Position numbers and translations under genes: made by a program. The notes below the pieces were generated by a model. That model did not search any database, was not told the DNA's origin, and saw only the letters and a program-made list of their open reading frames with translations. A DNA stretch of 64,000 bases, taken from NCBI RefSeq assembly GCF_900104305.1, contig NZ_FNJC01000003.1, positions 62,001 through 126,000 on the forward strand. The letters are read 5' to 3'. Within the stretch, counting starts at the first letter, position 1, and each line of letters begins with the position of its first letter. Origin of the DNA: Filomicrobium insigne (GTDB lineage Bacteria; Pseudomonadota; Alphaproteobacteria; Rhizobiales; Hyphomicrobiaceae). Positions 9,024 through 17,180 of the stretch are shown here, one piece after another.

Positions 9024-9899
9024 ATGGTGCAAACGGTACTCGGCATTGTCGGCGGCAGTGGCCTCTACGACATCCCCGGCCTCGATAACGCCGAATGGCG
9101 TCACGTTGACAGTCCTTGGGGGCGCCCCTCCGATGACATTCTATTCGCTGAAATCGATGGATTGCCGATCCGGTTCCTCCCGAGACATGGCCGCGGCCAC
9201 AAGGTTTCACCGTCTCACATTAACTATCGGGCGAATATCGATGCGCTTAAGCGCGCCGGTGTCACGGATCTTGTTTCCGTGTCGGCGTGCGGATCCTTGA
9301 AAGAGGAACTGCCTCCAGGACACTTCGTCATCGTCGATCAATTCATCGACCGGACGTTCGCGCGCGAAAAAAGCTTCTTCGGCGCAGGCTGTGTGGCGCA
9401 CGTGTCCGTCGCCGAGCCGGTAAGCCCGCTCTTGGCCGATGCGATTGAAGCCGCCGCACGCGCCGAAGGCGTTCCCACAACACGCGGCGGAACCTATCTC
9501 GTGATGGAAGGCCCGCAGTTCTCGACCAAAGCGGAAAGCGAGCTGTATCGCTCCTGGGGCTGCAGCGTAATCGGTATGACCAACATGCCCGAAGCCAAGC
9601 TCGCGCGCGAAGCCGAGCTTTGTTACGCGACGCTTGCCATGGTGACCGACTACGACTGCTGGCATGACGAGCACGCGCACGTCGATGTCGCCTCGGTCAT
9701 TGCTGTGATGAAGGACAATACGGCAAAGGCTCAGCGGCTTGTCCTGAATTTGGCGAAGTCGATGCCGAAGGAGCACCCCGCGTGCCCGATCGGTTCTGAC
9801 AAGGCCTTGGACGTGGCGATCATCACGCCGCCGGAAGCGCGAGATCCCGCGCTGCTCGCCAAGCTGGAAGCAGTCGCCGGTCGCGTGTTTAAAGGATGA
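9024..9899 (+). CDS. mtnP: S-methyl-5'-thioadenosine phosphorylase
   Basis: It phosphorolyses methylthioadenosine to adenine and 5-methylthioribose-1-phosphate. The 291-residue protein carries the family motifs GIVGGSGLYDI, LPRHGRGHKVSPSHINYRAN, VSACGSLKEELPPG, VMEGPQFSTKAES and GMTNMPEAKLAREAELCY. Phosphate-binding Ser in GGSG and RHG Arg/His are intact. The ATG follows AGGAGGGA. The products feed two neighbours: adenine to Apt (10911) and methylthioribose-1-phosphate to MtnA (11831), so the region reads as a salvage group. Confidence 0.96.
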   Translation: MVQTVLGIVGGSGLYDIPGLDNAEWRHVDSPWGRPSDDILFAEIDGLPIRFLPRHGRGHKVSPSHINYRANIDALKRAGVTDLVSVSACGSLKEELPPGHFVIVDQFIDRTFAREKSFFGAGCVAHVSVAEPVSPLLADAIEAAARAEGVPTTRGGTYLVMEGPQFSTKAESELYRSWGCSVIGMTNMPEAKLAREAELCYATLAMVTDYDCWHDEHAHVDVASVIAVMKDNTAKAQRLVLNLAKSMPKEHPACPIGSDKALDVAIITPPEARDPALLAKLEAVAGRVFKG

Positions 9900-9905
9900 C
9901 GATGG

Positions 9906-9927
9906 GGGCCGGTCAAAGCCGGCCCTT
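9906..9927 (+). terminator. Rho-independent terminator of mtnP
   Basis: Perfect 7-bp stem GGGCCGG/CCGGCCC, 6-base loop, then TTCAT; six bases after the mtnP stop. U-tract is short. Confidence 0.65.
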
Positions 9928-10035
9928 CATCCTTTCAGACGAAAGCATTTTCCTCGCCCCAGAATGCAAGGGGCCGTATAATACTGCCGCGAGGCCGATT
10001 TTCGACGTCAGGCTAATTTTAGCGGATACCAAAAA

Positions 10036-10251
10036 ATGGCAGCACTTCAAAATACGATGAAATCGGTGTTGGCAGATCAAGGCTTTCGGATACACCTCAT
10101 CGTGTACCTCGCAGTCAACGTGCTCCTCTTTGTCATCAATATGATGACCAACCCGAACAATCTTTGGTTCTTCTGGCCGTTGGCGGGCTGGGGCCTCGGA
10201 TTGATCGGTCACGCCTTCGCCGTCTATCAAAGCGTCCGAACGGCTTCCTGA
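10036..10251 (+). CDS. Small 2TM domain membrane protein
   Basis: A 71-residue protein with two membrane helices (about 20-38, FRIHLIVYLAVNVLLFVINM, and 46-66, FFWPLAGWGLGLIGHAFAVY). The arrangement matches the 2TM domain family of unknown role. A TATAAT element lies at 9977-9982 upstream. No partner is evident in the neighbourhood. Confidence 0.75.
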   Translation: MAALQNTMKSVLADQGFRIHLIVYLAVNVLLFVINMMTNPNNLWFFWPLAGWGLGLIGHAFAVYQSVRTAS

Positions 10252-10333
10252 CGAAGCGCGTGTGTTGCCGCGAAAATTCGTCCGGCGGAGCGTTGCATCC
10301 GTAGGTTATGGTTTTGCAGGCGGCGCACCGTCT

Positions 10334-10762
10334 TCATTCCGGGAAATGGATGAAGATCTGCATCTTGATAAGCCACGGGAAGTAGGCCTGCAGAATGTCG
10401 CCCGCGACCCATAAAATGGCACCCAGAAGGATCAGGGCAGGGATTGCCGCGACCACAGCCTTCAGGAAAAACAAGCTCAGCGTCGTAAACGGCACGTCAA
10501 AGCGTTTGACAGCCGCCGGGACGGGCTCGACCGAATACGTTGTTGCAGCAGTGTAATCATGGCTTGCCGAGAAGGGTGCGCCGAATTCGTCATGGGGGAA
10601 GGATTGGGCACTCATGGACGGCTCCTCGCGCCCTAGAGCTTCCCTTTCGCGTGCTTCGCGTTCTCGGGCTTCCCTTTCGCGCGCCTCGCGCTCGCGGCGA
10701 AACGTGCGCGGCAGGTCGTCGAGCCCCTCATCCGCCGCCAACGGATAATCGATACTGGCCAT
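10334..10762 (-). CDS. Hypothetical protein, Arg-Glu repeat and C-terminal membrane helix
   Basis: A 142-residue protein of no family I know. Residues about 22-47 are a run of REARE repeats, likely a charged helix, coded by two 30-base DNA repeats at 10638-10667 and 10668-10697. Near the C terminus is a hydrophobic helix (FFLKAVVAAIPALILLGAIL) followed by a second amphipathic stretch. I chose the ATG at 10762 because GAGG lies seven bases upstream. It probably sits in the inner membrane with the charged part in the cytoplasm. Function unknown. Confidence 0.7.
   Translation of the reverse strand: MASIDYPLAADEGLDDLPRTFRREREAREREAREREAREREALGREEPSMSAQSFPHDEFGAPFSASHDYTAATTYSVEPVPAAVKRFDVPFTTLSLFFLKAVVAAIPALILLGAILWVAGDILQAYFPWLIKMQIFIHFPE
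10638..10697. repeat. Tandem 30-base repeat, two units
   Basis: Both units start with GCTTCCCTTTCGCG and differ at four later positions. They code for the Arg-Glu repeats of the minus-strand gene around them. Confidence 0.8.
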
Positions 10763-10910
10763 CACTTCACCTCGGTAATCAGCAGCACAGTTTTAAGCGC
10801 CGCAATCAAATCACTCTGCGATCAAAAAGCCCGCGACATTGCCGCTACGTCCTACCCCAGCGGGCAGGTTGTTGCTATTTTGCGCCCCTATTTTGACGTG
10901 GAGGTGGTCA

Positions 10911-11441
10911 TTGAAAGATCTAAAGAGCCTTATTCGTACGATCCCGGATTATCCCAAGCCCGGTATCCTGTTTCGTGACGTGACGACGCTTCTGGGTGAC
11001 GCGCAGGGCTTCAAAGCGGCGATCGCTCAACTTGCTGAGCCGTTCCGCACGATACCCGTCGACGCGGTGGCCGGCATCGAGGCCCGGGGTTTCATCCTGG
11101 GCGGTGCCGTCGCAGACCGCCTTGGCTGCGGATTCGTACCGATCCGCAAGAAGGGCAAGCTGCCCTGGAAAACGATCGGCGAGGAATACACGCTCGAATA
11201 TGGAGTTGACGTCATAGAGATGCATGAAGATGCCGTGGCAGCGGGATCGCGCATTCTCATTGTCGATGACCTGATCGCCACGGGTGGCACGGCAGAAGCA
11301 ACCGCAAAGCTGATCCGGCGCTCCGGGGCCGACATCGTTGCGGCGGCCTTCGTTATCGACCTGCCTGACCTGGGCGGCTTGAAACGTCTCGACGCTATGG
11401 GCGTAAAAAGCCATACCCTGATGGCTTTCGAAGGACATTGA
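10911..11441 (+). CDS. apt: Adenine phosphoribosyltransferase
   Basis: It joins adenine to PRPP to give AMP, recovering the adenine released by MtnP. The 176 residues are the usual length, with IPDYPKPGILFRDVT at the N terminus, AGIEARGFILG, RKKGKLP and the PRPP-binding loop ILIVDDLIATGGTA. The start is TTG at 10911, preceded six bases upstream by GGAGG; the longer in-frame start at 10839 has no ribosome site and would give an unusual N terminus. One base separates the stop from the next gene. Confidence 0.95.
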   Translation: MKDLKSLIRTIPDYPKPGILFRDVTTLLGDAQGFKAAIAQLAEPFRTIPVDAVAGIEARGFILGGAVADRLGCGFVPIRKKGKLPWKTIGEEYTLEYGVDVIEMHEDAVAAGSRILIVDDLIATGGTAEATAKLIRRSGADIVAAAFVIDLPDLGGLKRLDAMGVKSHTLMAFEGH

Positions 11442-11442
11442 T

Positions 11443-11685
11443 ATGTACCGCGGGCCCATAGAGAAGCGGCTCCTCGCCGAGGAAATAGAGCCCGCGGTCG
11501 CCCAGTTGCTCGCGTGGGAGGCAGATCCAATGGCTGAATGCCGCTGTCCGCGATGCGGTGCCGCTGGAGTGACCATTCGCGATTGTTCGGCACGCCCGCA
11601 CGCTGAGTGGTACCTGTTTACCTGTAAGTCCTGTGGGCTTGACGCGCCCCTCCATCGGGCTTCATGTCCGGGATATCGAGCCTAG
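11443..11685 (+). CDS. Small zinc-ribbon-like hypothetical protein
   Basis: An 80-residue protein with CRCPRC (residues 33-38) and CKSC (65-68), a spacing that fits a zinc ribbon, plus further Cys at 48 and 75. It starts one base after the apt stop, so the two are probably translated together. I recognise no family and there is no signal peptide. A nucleic-acid or protein-binding role is only a guess from the fold. Confidence 0.7.
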   Translation: MYRGPIEKRLLAEEIEPAVAQLLAWEADPMAECRCPRCGAAGVTIRDCSARPHAEWYLFTCKSCGLDAPLHRASCPGYRA

Positions 11686-11830
11686 TTATGGTTCGTTGCA
11701 TATCGCAACTGATCCTCGCTCAACCAAACGATATACTTTTTAGTGTAGGGCTAGAGATCGCGATAAACGGGTGTGCCCCGCATCATCGAGCCGGATCAAA
11801 ACAGCACAACCTTTAGGAAGTTAGAGGCTT

Positions 11831-12922
11831 ATGAAAATAAACGGCCGGCATTACCGCACCATCTGGCGCGCCGAGGATGGTGAGAGCGTCGAAATCATCG
11901 ATCAGACGCGCTTGCCTCATGAATTTGAAACGGCAACCCTGCGAACGTTGGAAGACGCTGGGCGCGCCATTCTAACGATGCAGGTGCGTGGTGCGCCCTT
12001 GATCGGTGCGACAGCCGCCTACGGGGTTTGCCTCGCCCTCCAGGAAGATGCGTCGGACGAAGCCGTTGACGCAGCGATTGCCTATCTCGCCAAGCAACGA
12101 CCGACGGCGGTCAATCTCCGCTGGGCGCTCGATCAGATGCGCAAGGCGATCCAGAATCTGCCGCGTGAGGAGCGTCTTGCTGCTGCTTACAAGCGGGCTG
12201 CCGAGATTTGCGATGAGGATGTCGAGACCTGCCGGTTGATTGGGACGCACGGCCTCAAGATTATCGAAGAGATCGCGAGCAGGAAGGCCCCGGGCGAGCC
12301 TGTCAATATTCTGACGCACTGCAACGCGGGGTGGATTGCTTGCGTCGATTGGGGGACAGCCACCGCGCCGATTTATATGGCGCACGATAAGGGTATCCCC
12401 GTTCACGTCTGGGTCGATGAAACCCGCCCACGCAATCAAGGTGCGGCCCTAACGGCGTTCGAACTCGGGGCCCACGGGGTTCCGCACACGATCATCGTCG
12501 ACAATGCCGGCGGCCATCTCATGCAACATGGCAAGGTGGACGTGTGTATTGTCGGGACCGACCGGGTTACCGCCAATGGCGATGTTGCCAACAAAATTGG
12601 AACTTATCTCAAAGCTCTGGCGGCCAAGGATAATAACGTTCCCTTCTATGTGGCCCTACCACACACCACGATCGATTGGACCCTCAACGACGGCAGGATC
12701 ATCCCTATCGAGGAACGGCCGGTCGATGAAGTTTTGAAAATGCCGGGGCGCTTGGCTGACGGCACCGTCGTGACGGTCGAGATCGCTGCGCCAGGTTCAC
12801 CCGCCGGTAATCCAGCTTTCGACGTCACGCCCGCACGGCTTGTAACTGGCCTCATTACCGAGCGTGGCATCTGCGAAGCGACCTCCGACGGTTTGGCATC
12901 TTTGTATTCGGAAAAGAAATGA
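11831..12922 (+). CDS. mtnA: S-methyl-5-thioribose-1-phosphate isomerase
   Basis: It converts methylthioribose-1-phosphate to methylthioribulose-1-phosphate. The 363-residue protein has the family blocks [23 protein letters not shown], the catalytic Cys164 in [10 protein letters not shown] and catalytic Asp244 in [19 protein letters not shown]. All key residues are present. Its stop overlaps the start of the class II aldolase gene by four bases (ATGA), which ties the two reactions together. Confidence 0.96.
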   Translation: MKINGRHYRTIWRAEDGESVEIIDQTRLPHEFETATLRTLEDAGRAILTMQVRGAPLIGATAAYGVCLALQEDASDEAVDAAIAYLAKQRPTAVNLRWALDQMRKAIQNLPREERLAAAYKRAAEICDEDVETCRLIGTHGLKIIEEIASRKAPGEPVNILTHCNAGWIACVDWGTATAPIYMAHDKGIPVHVWVDETRPRNQGAALTAFELGAHGVPHTIIVDNAGGHLMQHGKVDVCIVGTDRVTANGDVANKIGTYLKALAAKDNNVPFYVALPHTTIDWTLNDGRIIPIEERPVDEVLKMPGRLADGTVVTVEIAAPGSPAGNPAFDVTPARLVTGLITERGICEATSDGLASLYSEKK

Positions 12923-13728
12923 GCGACCGCCGTACCCGTAAGCCGCGTACCGTTCGGGCACAAACCGCGCGAGCGTCCGCGCCTGCGGCGAAGGTCGCGA
13001 AGAAACCTGCAAAGAAATCGGCAAGCCAAACCCGGTCCCAGACGGCGCGCGCCAAACGTCCTGTTGTTCGCAAAGCGAAGACGAGCGAGGTCGCGCAACG
13101 TAGAGCGGTAATCGCAACGGCGCTTGACATGAGCCGGACGGGTTTATCGCCCGGACGCTCCGGCAACGTCTCGTGCCGATGGCCGGGCGGTATGCTGATT
13201 ACGCCGTCCGGTATGGCGTACGAAGAGATCGAACCCGCCGACATTGTCTTCGTAGCTGATGACGGCAGCGTCCGGCCCAAGTCGCGGAAGCCGTCAAGTG
13301 AATGGCAGTTCCATCTCTCTGCCTACCATGCGCGCCCTGATCGCCACGCCGTGATACATACCCATTCAATGCACGCGACGGTGCTTGCTTGCGCGCATAA
13401 ATCGATTCCGGCCTTCCACTATATGGTCGCGATCGCTGGTGGGATGGACATCCCCCTTGTGCCTTATGCAACGTTTGGCACCAAAGAACTCGCGGATATC
13501 GTGGCGGCCGGGCTCGCCGAACGCGATGCGTGCCTGATGGCCAATCATGGCCAGATCGCAGTCGGCACAACACTTGGTTCCGCACTGGAGCTAGCTCACG
13601 AGGTCGAGTTTCTGGCGGAGCAGTATTTCAAGGTGTTGACCCTGGGCAAGCCGAAGCTGCTGTCCACCTCGGAAATGAAAGTCGTTCTGGAGCGGTTCAA
13701 GGGTTACGGCCAGCACGCCCAGGACTAA
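12919..13728 (+). CDS. Class II aldolase, probable 5-methylthioribulose-1-phosphate aldolase
   Basis: The 269-residue protein has a class II aldolase/adducin domain from about residue 58: catalytic Glu128 (SSEWQFH), zinc ligands H147 and H149 (IHTHSMHA) and H210 (MANHGQI). Coupled to mtnA by a four-base overlap, and with mtnP nearby, it fits the Ald2 enzyme of the DHAP shunt, which splits methylthioribulose-1-phosphate into DHAP and methylthioacetaldehyde. MtnB dehydratase is the related alternative. An odd N-terminal tail of 54 residues has 19 Lys/Arg and one acidic residue, like histone H1; no alternative start removes it. Confidence 0.85.
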   Translation: MSDRRTRKPRTVRAQTARASAPAAKVAKKPAKKSASQTRSQTARAKRPVVRKAKTSEVAQRRAVIATALDMSRTGLSPGRSGNVSCRWPGGMLITPSGMAYEEIEPADIVFVADDGSVRPKSRKPSSEWQFHLSAYHARPDRHAVIHTHSMHATVLACAHKSIPAFHYMVAIAGGMDIPLVPYATFGTKELADIVAAGLAERDACLMANHGQIAVGTTLGSALELAHEVEFLAEQYFKVLTLGKPKLLSTSEMKVVLERFKGYGQHAQD

Positions 13729-13918
13729 CAGCCGCTCAGGCTGCCGCAAGGAATCGTCCTTAAGCAAAGTACCGACAAGTCGAATGTTGAAGCCATCGGA
13801 GCCAAAAGGTTCCGGTGACGGCAACGAGGTCTCCATTGCGGATTGCTTGGGGCGGAACCCGAATGAGCAACGGTACGTGCGGCATTCATGGCGGGTCGTC
13901 CGTGGCGAGGATCTGAGC

Positions 13919-15343
13919 ATGAACTACGTGACTGCGCAGAACACGTACGATGTCATTGTAATTGGTAGCGGTCCGGCCGGGAGGCGCGCCGCCGTTCAGT
14001 CGGCAAAACTTGGAAAATCGGTCCTCGTTGTCGAGAAGAACCGCCGCGTCGGCGGGGTCTCGCTGCACACTGGAACGATCCCTTCGAAGACCCTGCGAGA
14101 GACAGTGCTGAATCTGACGGGCTGGCGCGAGCGCGGATTTTACGGCCGGTCCTACCGGGTGAAGAAAGACATCCGCGCCGTCGATCTATTGTCACGCCAG
14201 CACAAGACGCTCGATCATGAAGTCGAGGTTCTTGAACATCAGTTTCAGAGAAATGGTGTCACAACCATCTACGGGACGGCGCGCTTCGTAGACACGGGGC
14301 GTGTCGAGGTGATGACGGCACAAGGCTCTATCGGCACTTACCGTGCCGAAAGGTTCGTGATTGCCGTCGGCACGCGACCATTCCGACCAGACTACGTTCC
14401 GTTCAATCAGGTCACTGTTCTCGATACCGACGACATCATTCAGATAGATCACATCCCCCGCAGTATGGCGATCATCGGAGCTGGCGTGATTGGCGTTGAA
14501 TACGCGTCCATATTCAGTGCGCTCGATGTGCAGGTCACGTTGATTGAACCGCGAACGTCGATTTTGGATTTCGTCGACAGCGAAATCATCGCCGAATTCA
14601 CTCACGAGATGCGCGATCGCGGCGTCGCAATGCGGTTGGGCTCCACGGTCGAGCAGATCACGCTTTCAGGAATGCGGCCCATCGTCCAGATCGCCGGCGG
14701 CCGCAGTGTTCATGCTGATATGCTTTTGTTTGCGGCCGGCAGAGTGGGCGCCACCAGTCCGCTTAATCTTGAGGCCATCGGGCTGGCAGTGGACCATCGT
14801 GGCCGCGTGACGGTAGACTCGAACACCTTCCAAACGTCTGTCCCGCATATCTATGCCGTGGGGGACGTCATAGGCTTTCCAAGCCTCGCGTCGACCTCGA
14901 TGGAACAAGGCCGGATCGCGGCCTGCCACGCCTTCGGCGTTCCGCCACCGCCAGCGCCGGAATACTTCCCCTATGGCATCTACGCCGTCCCTGAAATTTC
15001 GACAGTCGGAATGAGTGAAGCGGAAGTCGCCGGGCGTGGTATCGCATATGAATGCGGTATTGCACGGTTCAGGGAGACATCTCGCGGACAGATCATGGGC
15101 ATCCAGTCCGGCATGATGAAAATGATCTTCTCGATCAAGACAGGGCGATTGCTTGGTTGCCACATCCTCGGCGAAGGGGCGACAGAGCTGATCCACATCG
15201 GCCAAGCCGTCATGAATCTCAAGGGAACGATAGATTTCTTCCTTGAAAACACCTTCAACTATCCGACCCTGGCGGAAGCCTACAAAATCGCCGCCCTCGA
15301 TGCTTGGAACCGCATGGCGATGACCTCCCGCGCCATGGCCTGA
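13919..15343 (+). CDS. sthA: Soluble pyridine nucleotide transhydrogenase
   Basis: A 474-residue flavoprotein that moves hydride between NADPH and NAD+ in the cytoplasm. It has the FAD motif VIVIGSGPAGRRAA, an NAD(P) Rossmann motif IIGAGVIGVEYASIF, the FAD site YAVGDVIGFPSLAS and a dimerisation domain ending PTLAEAYKIAALDAWNR. The usual disulfide CxxxxC of this fold is replaced by SLHTGT in GGVSLHTGTIPSKTLRE; loss of cysteines separates SthA from lipoamide dehydrogenase. I chose the ATG at 13919, after GAGG, over an upstream in-frame start. Confidence 0.93.
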   Translation: MNYVTAQNTYDVIVIGSGPAGRRAAVQSAKLGKSVLVVEKNRRVGGVSLHTGTIPSKTLRETVLNLTGWRERGFYGRSYRVKKDIRAVDLLSRQHKTLDHEVEVLEHQFQRNGVTTIYGTARFVDTGRVEVMTAQGSIGTYRAERFVIAVGTRPFRPDYVPFNQVTVLDTDDIIQIDHIPRSMAIIGAGVIGVEYASIFSALDVQVTLIEPRTSILDFVDSEIIAEFTHEMRDRGVAMRLGSTVEQITLSGMRPIVQIAGGRSVHADMLLFAAGRVGATSPLNLEAIGLAVDHRGRVTVDSNTFQTSVPHIYAVGDVIGFPSLASTSMEQGRIAACHAFGVPPPPAPEYFPYGIYAVPEISTVGMSEAEVAGRGIAYECGIARFRETSRGQIMGIQSGMMKMIFSIKTGRLLGCHILGEGATELIHIGQAVMNLKGTIDFFLENTFNYPTLAEAYKIAALDAWNRMAMTSRAMA

Positions 15344-15359
15344 GAACTTGCCCGGGAGG

Positions 15360-15575
15360 CTATTTTCTCCAGCGCTTTGCGGCCTCCCGTTCCGCATCAC
15401 ACCGGCTGAGCCCAATATCGCGCAGCATGCGCTCGTCGAGCCGAAGCAGACGACGGCGCTGATACCAACGCTGGAGAGCTGCGGACAGCCTGAAGCACAG
15501 TCCGCGCTGCGATGAAGCGCAACCAGAAGCGTCGATATGCGCTGGATGAGTGTGGGTCTTGCTTAGTTCTGACAT
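15360..15575 (-). CDS. DUF1127 domain-containing small protein
   Basis: A 71-residue protein whose C-terminal half (RRRLLRLDERMLRDIGLSRC, then DAEREAAKRW) is the DUF1127 motif. Members are short Arg-rich proteins, abundant in alphaproteobacteria; some studied ones bind RNA and affect phosphate or carbon metabolism. The stop overlaps the end of the region shared with convergent sthA. The start at 15575 is divergent from the MocR regulator, so the operators between them could also affect this gene. Confidence 0.85.
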   Translation of the reverse strand: MSELSKTHTHPAHIDASGCASSQRGLCFRLSAALQRWYQRRRLLRLDERMLRDIGLSRCDAEREAAKRWRK

Positions 15576-15624
15576 GCTCGTCTCCGCTACTTGAGCGGGC
15601 CGAACATTCCCGATCTGTGTTGCA

Positions 15625-15672
15625 CTGGACAGGTACAGATTTGGGGAATACAAAAAGACTGTACCGGTACAA
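15625..15672. promoter_or_regulatory. Paired operator candidate of the MocR regulator
   Basis: Two related 14-mers, CTGGACAGGTACAG (15625-15638) and CTGTACCGGTACAA (15659-15672), lie 34 bases apart start to start. That is close to three helical turns. The second holds the perfect palindrome TGTACCGGTACA and ends 12 bases before the regulator start. MocR/GabR-type regulators often bind spaced direct repeats. Confidence 0.6.
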
Positions 15673-15684
15673 TGGAAAGCACAG

Positions 15685-17100
15685 ATGCTGCGGCTGGAAC
15701 TAACAAGAGGAGAGGGACGGCTCGCCGACCAAGCAGTGTCGCGCATCACCGAGATGATACAGTCCGGGAGTTTGCCGACTGGTCATAAGTTGCCGTCTGT
15801 GCGTGGCTTCGCCGAACAGAATGACATATCAAAATCTACCGCCGTGACGGTCTATGATCGTCTTGTTGCGAGCGGCTTGGTAAGCTCTCGCAGCAAAGTC
15901 GGTTTCTTTGTCGCTAGCCGAACAGCGCCGCTTGAGCTAGCTGACGCGAGCGAACCTTGCGAACGTGAGGTGGATCCTCTGTGGATGATGCGTCAGGCGC
16001 TCAAGGACGATCCGTCCATGCTGAAGCCAGGTTGTGGCTGGCTGCCGGATGACTGGCTGGATGGAGATAGTATCCGCCGTTCCCTTCGCAAAATCTCCCG
16101 TTCTGCCGACGCACAGCTGGTCGGTTACGGCCAGCCCCTCGGTTTCGCGCCGCTCCGGCATCAGCTTCAGATCGTTCTGGCCAGTCGAGAGATTGCAGCG
16201 GTTCCGAGTCAGATCATGCTGACGGACAGCGTTTCGCAGGCCATCGATTTGATCGTTCGCTTTCTGGTGAAGCCGGGGGAGACCGTCTTTGTTGACGATC
16301 CTGGTTATTTCAATTTACTCAACAACTTGCGAGTGCAGCGTACAAACATTGTCGGTATCCCGTACACGCGAACAGGCCCAGATCTTGAGGCTTTTGCCGC
16401 CGCCGCCGAACGCGAGCGGCCGGCCCTCTACATCACCAACTCCGCGCTCCATAATCCGAGCGGCGCGACGCTCAGCCCCGCAACAGCGCATCAGCTCTTA
16501 AAGCTCGCTGAGCAGTACGACATTCCCATCCTCGAAGATGACATCTATGCCGATTTTGAGGAAACGCCATCGGCGCGCCTGGCAACTTTGGATCAACTCG
16601 ACCGCGTCATCCATGTCGGCAGCTTCTCGAAAATCATGTCGGCCGCCTGTCGATGTGGCTGGATCGCATGTCGCCAGGATTGGTTAGAAGGGCTCCGCGA
16701 CCTGAAGCTCGCGATCGCAGTAACGAGCAATGAACTGTCGGCCCAGCTCGTCCACAACGTCTTGCAGGATGGCGGTTATCGCCGGTATGTCGCGGGCGTA
16801 AGGGAGCGCCTTGGCCGGACGTCCATTGTTGTTCGCCGACAGATTGAGCAGACGGGATTGAAGCTTTGGACGGAACCGGCAGGCGGCATATTCCTATGGG
16901 CAAAATTGCCGAAAGGCGTGGATGCGACCGAAATCGCGCGGCAAACAGCGCGAGAAGGTATCGCGCTGGCACCCGGCAACGTTTTCAGCGTGTCGCGAAG
17001 CGCAAGTGAATACCTCCGCTTCAACATCGCCCAATCGCGCAATCAAAAGATCTACGAAAATCTGGCGCGTGCGATCGATGAATACAAAATACCTGCTTGA
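15685..17100 (+). CDS. MocR/PdxR-family regulator (GntR DNA-binding domain fused to PLP aminotransferase fold)
   Basis: A 471-residue protein: winged-helix GntR domain at residues 1-75 (LPSVRGFAEQNDISKSTAVTVYDRL), then a fold type I aminotransferase domain with NPSGATLSP, the Asp-containing EDDIYADF and the PLP lysine in HVGSFSKIMSAACRCGW. Such proteins sense PLP or amino-compound adducts and control vitamin B6, GABA or taurine genes. No such target adjoins it, so the effector is unknown. Autocontrol is likely because paired repeats lie just upstream. Confidence 0.92.
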   Translation: MLRLELTRGEGRLADQAVSRITEMIQSGSLPTGHKLPSVRGFAEQNDISKSTAVTVYDRLVASGLVSSRSKVGFFVASRTAPLELADASEPCEREVDPLWMMRQALKDDPSMLKPGCGWLPDDWLDGDSIRRSLRKISRSADAQLVGYGQPLGFAPLRHQLQIVLASREIAAVPSQIMLTDSVSQAIDLIVRFLVKPGETVFVDDPGYFNLLNNLRVQRTNIVGIPYTRTGPDLEAFAAAAERERPALYITNSALHNPSGATLSPATAHQLLKLAEQYDIPILEDDIYADFEETPSARLATLDQLDRVIHVGSFSKIMSAACRCGWIACRQDWLEGLRDLKLAIAVTSNELSAQLVHNVLQDGGYRRYVAGVRERLGRTSIVVRRQIEQTGLKLWTEPAGGIFLWAKLPKGVDATEIARQTAREGIALAPGNVFSVSRSASEYLRFNIAQSRNQKIYENLARAIDEYKIPA

Positions 17101-17118
17101 GGAAGCGATTGCCGGTCC

Positions 17119-17163
17119 GAGTGCTTCCGGAAAAGTGGGAACCGGTTTTCCGATAAGAAGCAC
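17119..17163. repeat. Dispersed palindromic intergenic repeat, copy 2
   Basis: Identical over 33 bases to the copy at 8937-8969 and sharing the terminal AAGAAGCAC. It lies between the convergent MocR and ychF genes, where its nested hairpin could also act as a transcription barrier. Confidence 0.85.
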
Positions 17164-17180
17164 ACGGGCGAGCAAAGACC

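Noticed and set aside
11686-11830. Possible SAM-sensing riboswitch before mtnA
   Set aside because: I could not draw any SAM-I, SAM-II or SAH fold with conserved bases; the gap is short and unstructured to the eye.
15354-15388. GGGAGGC/GCCTCCC hairpin between sthA and DUF1127
   Set aside because: No T-run on either strand and it overlaps the DUF1127 coding end; not called a terminator.
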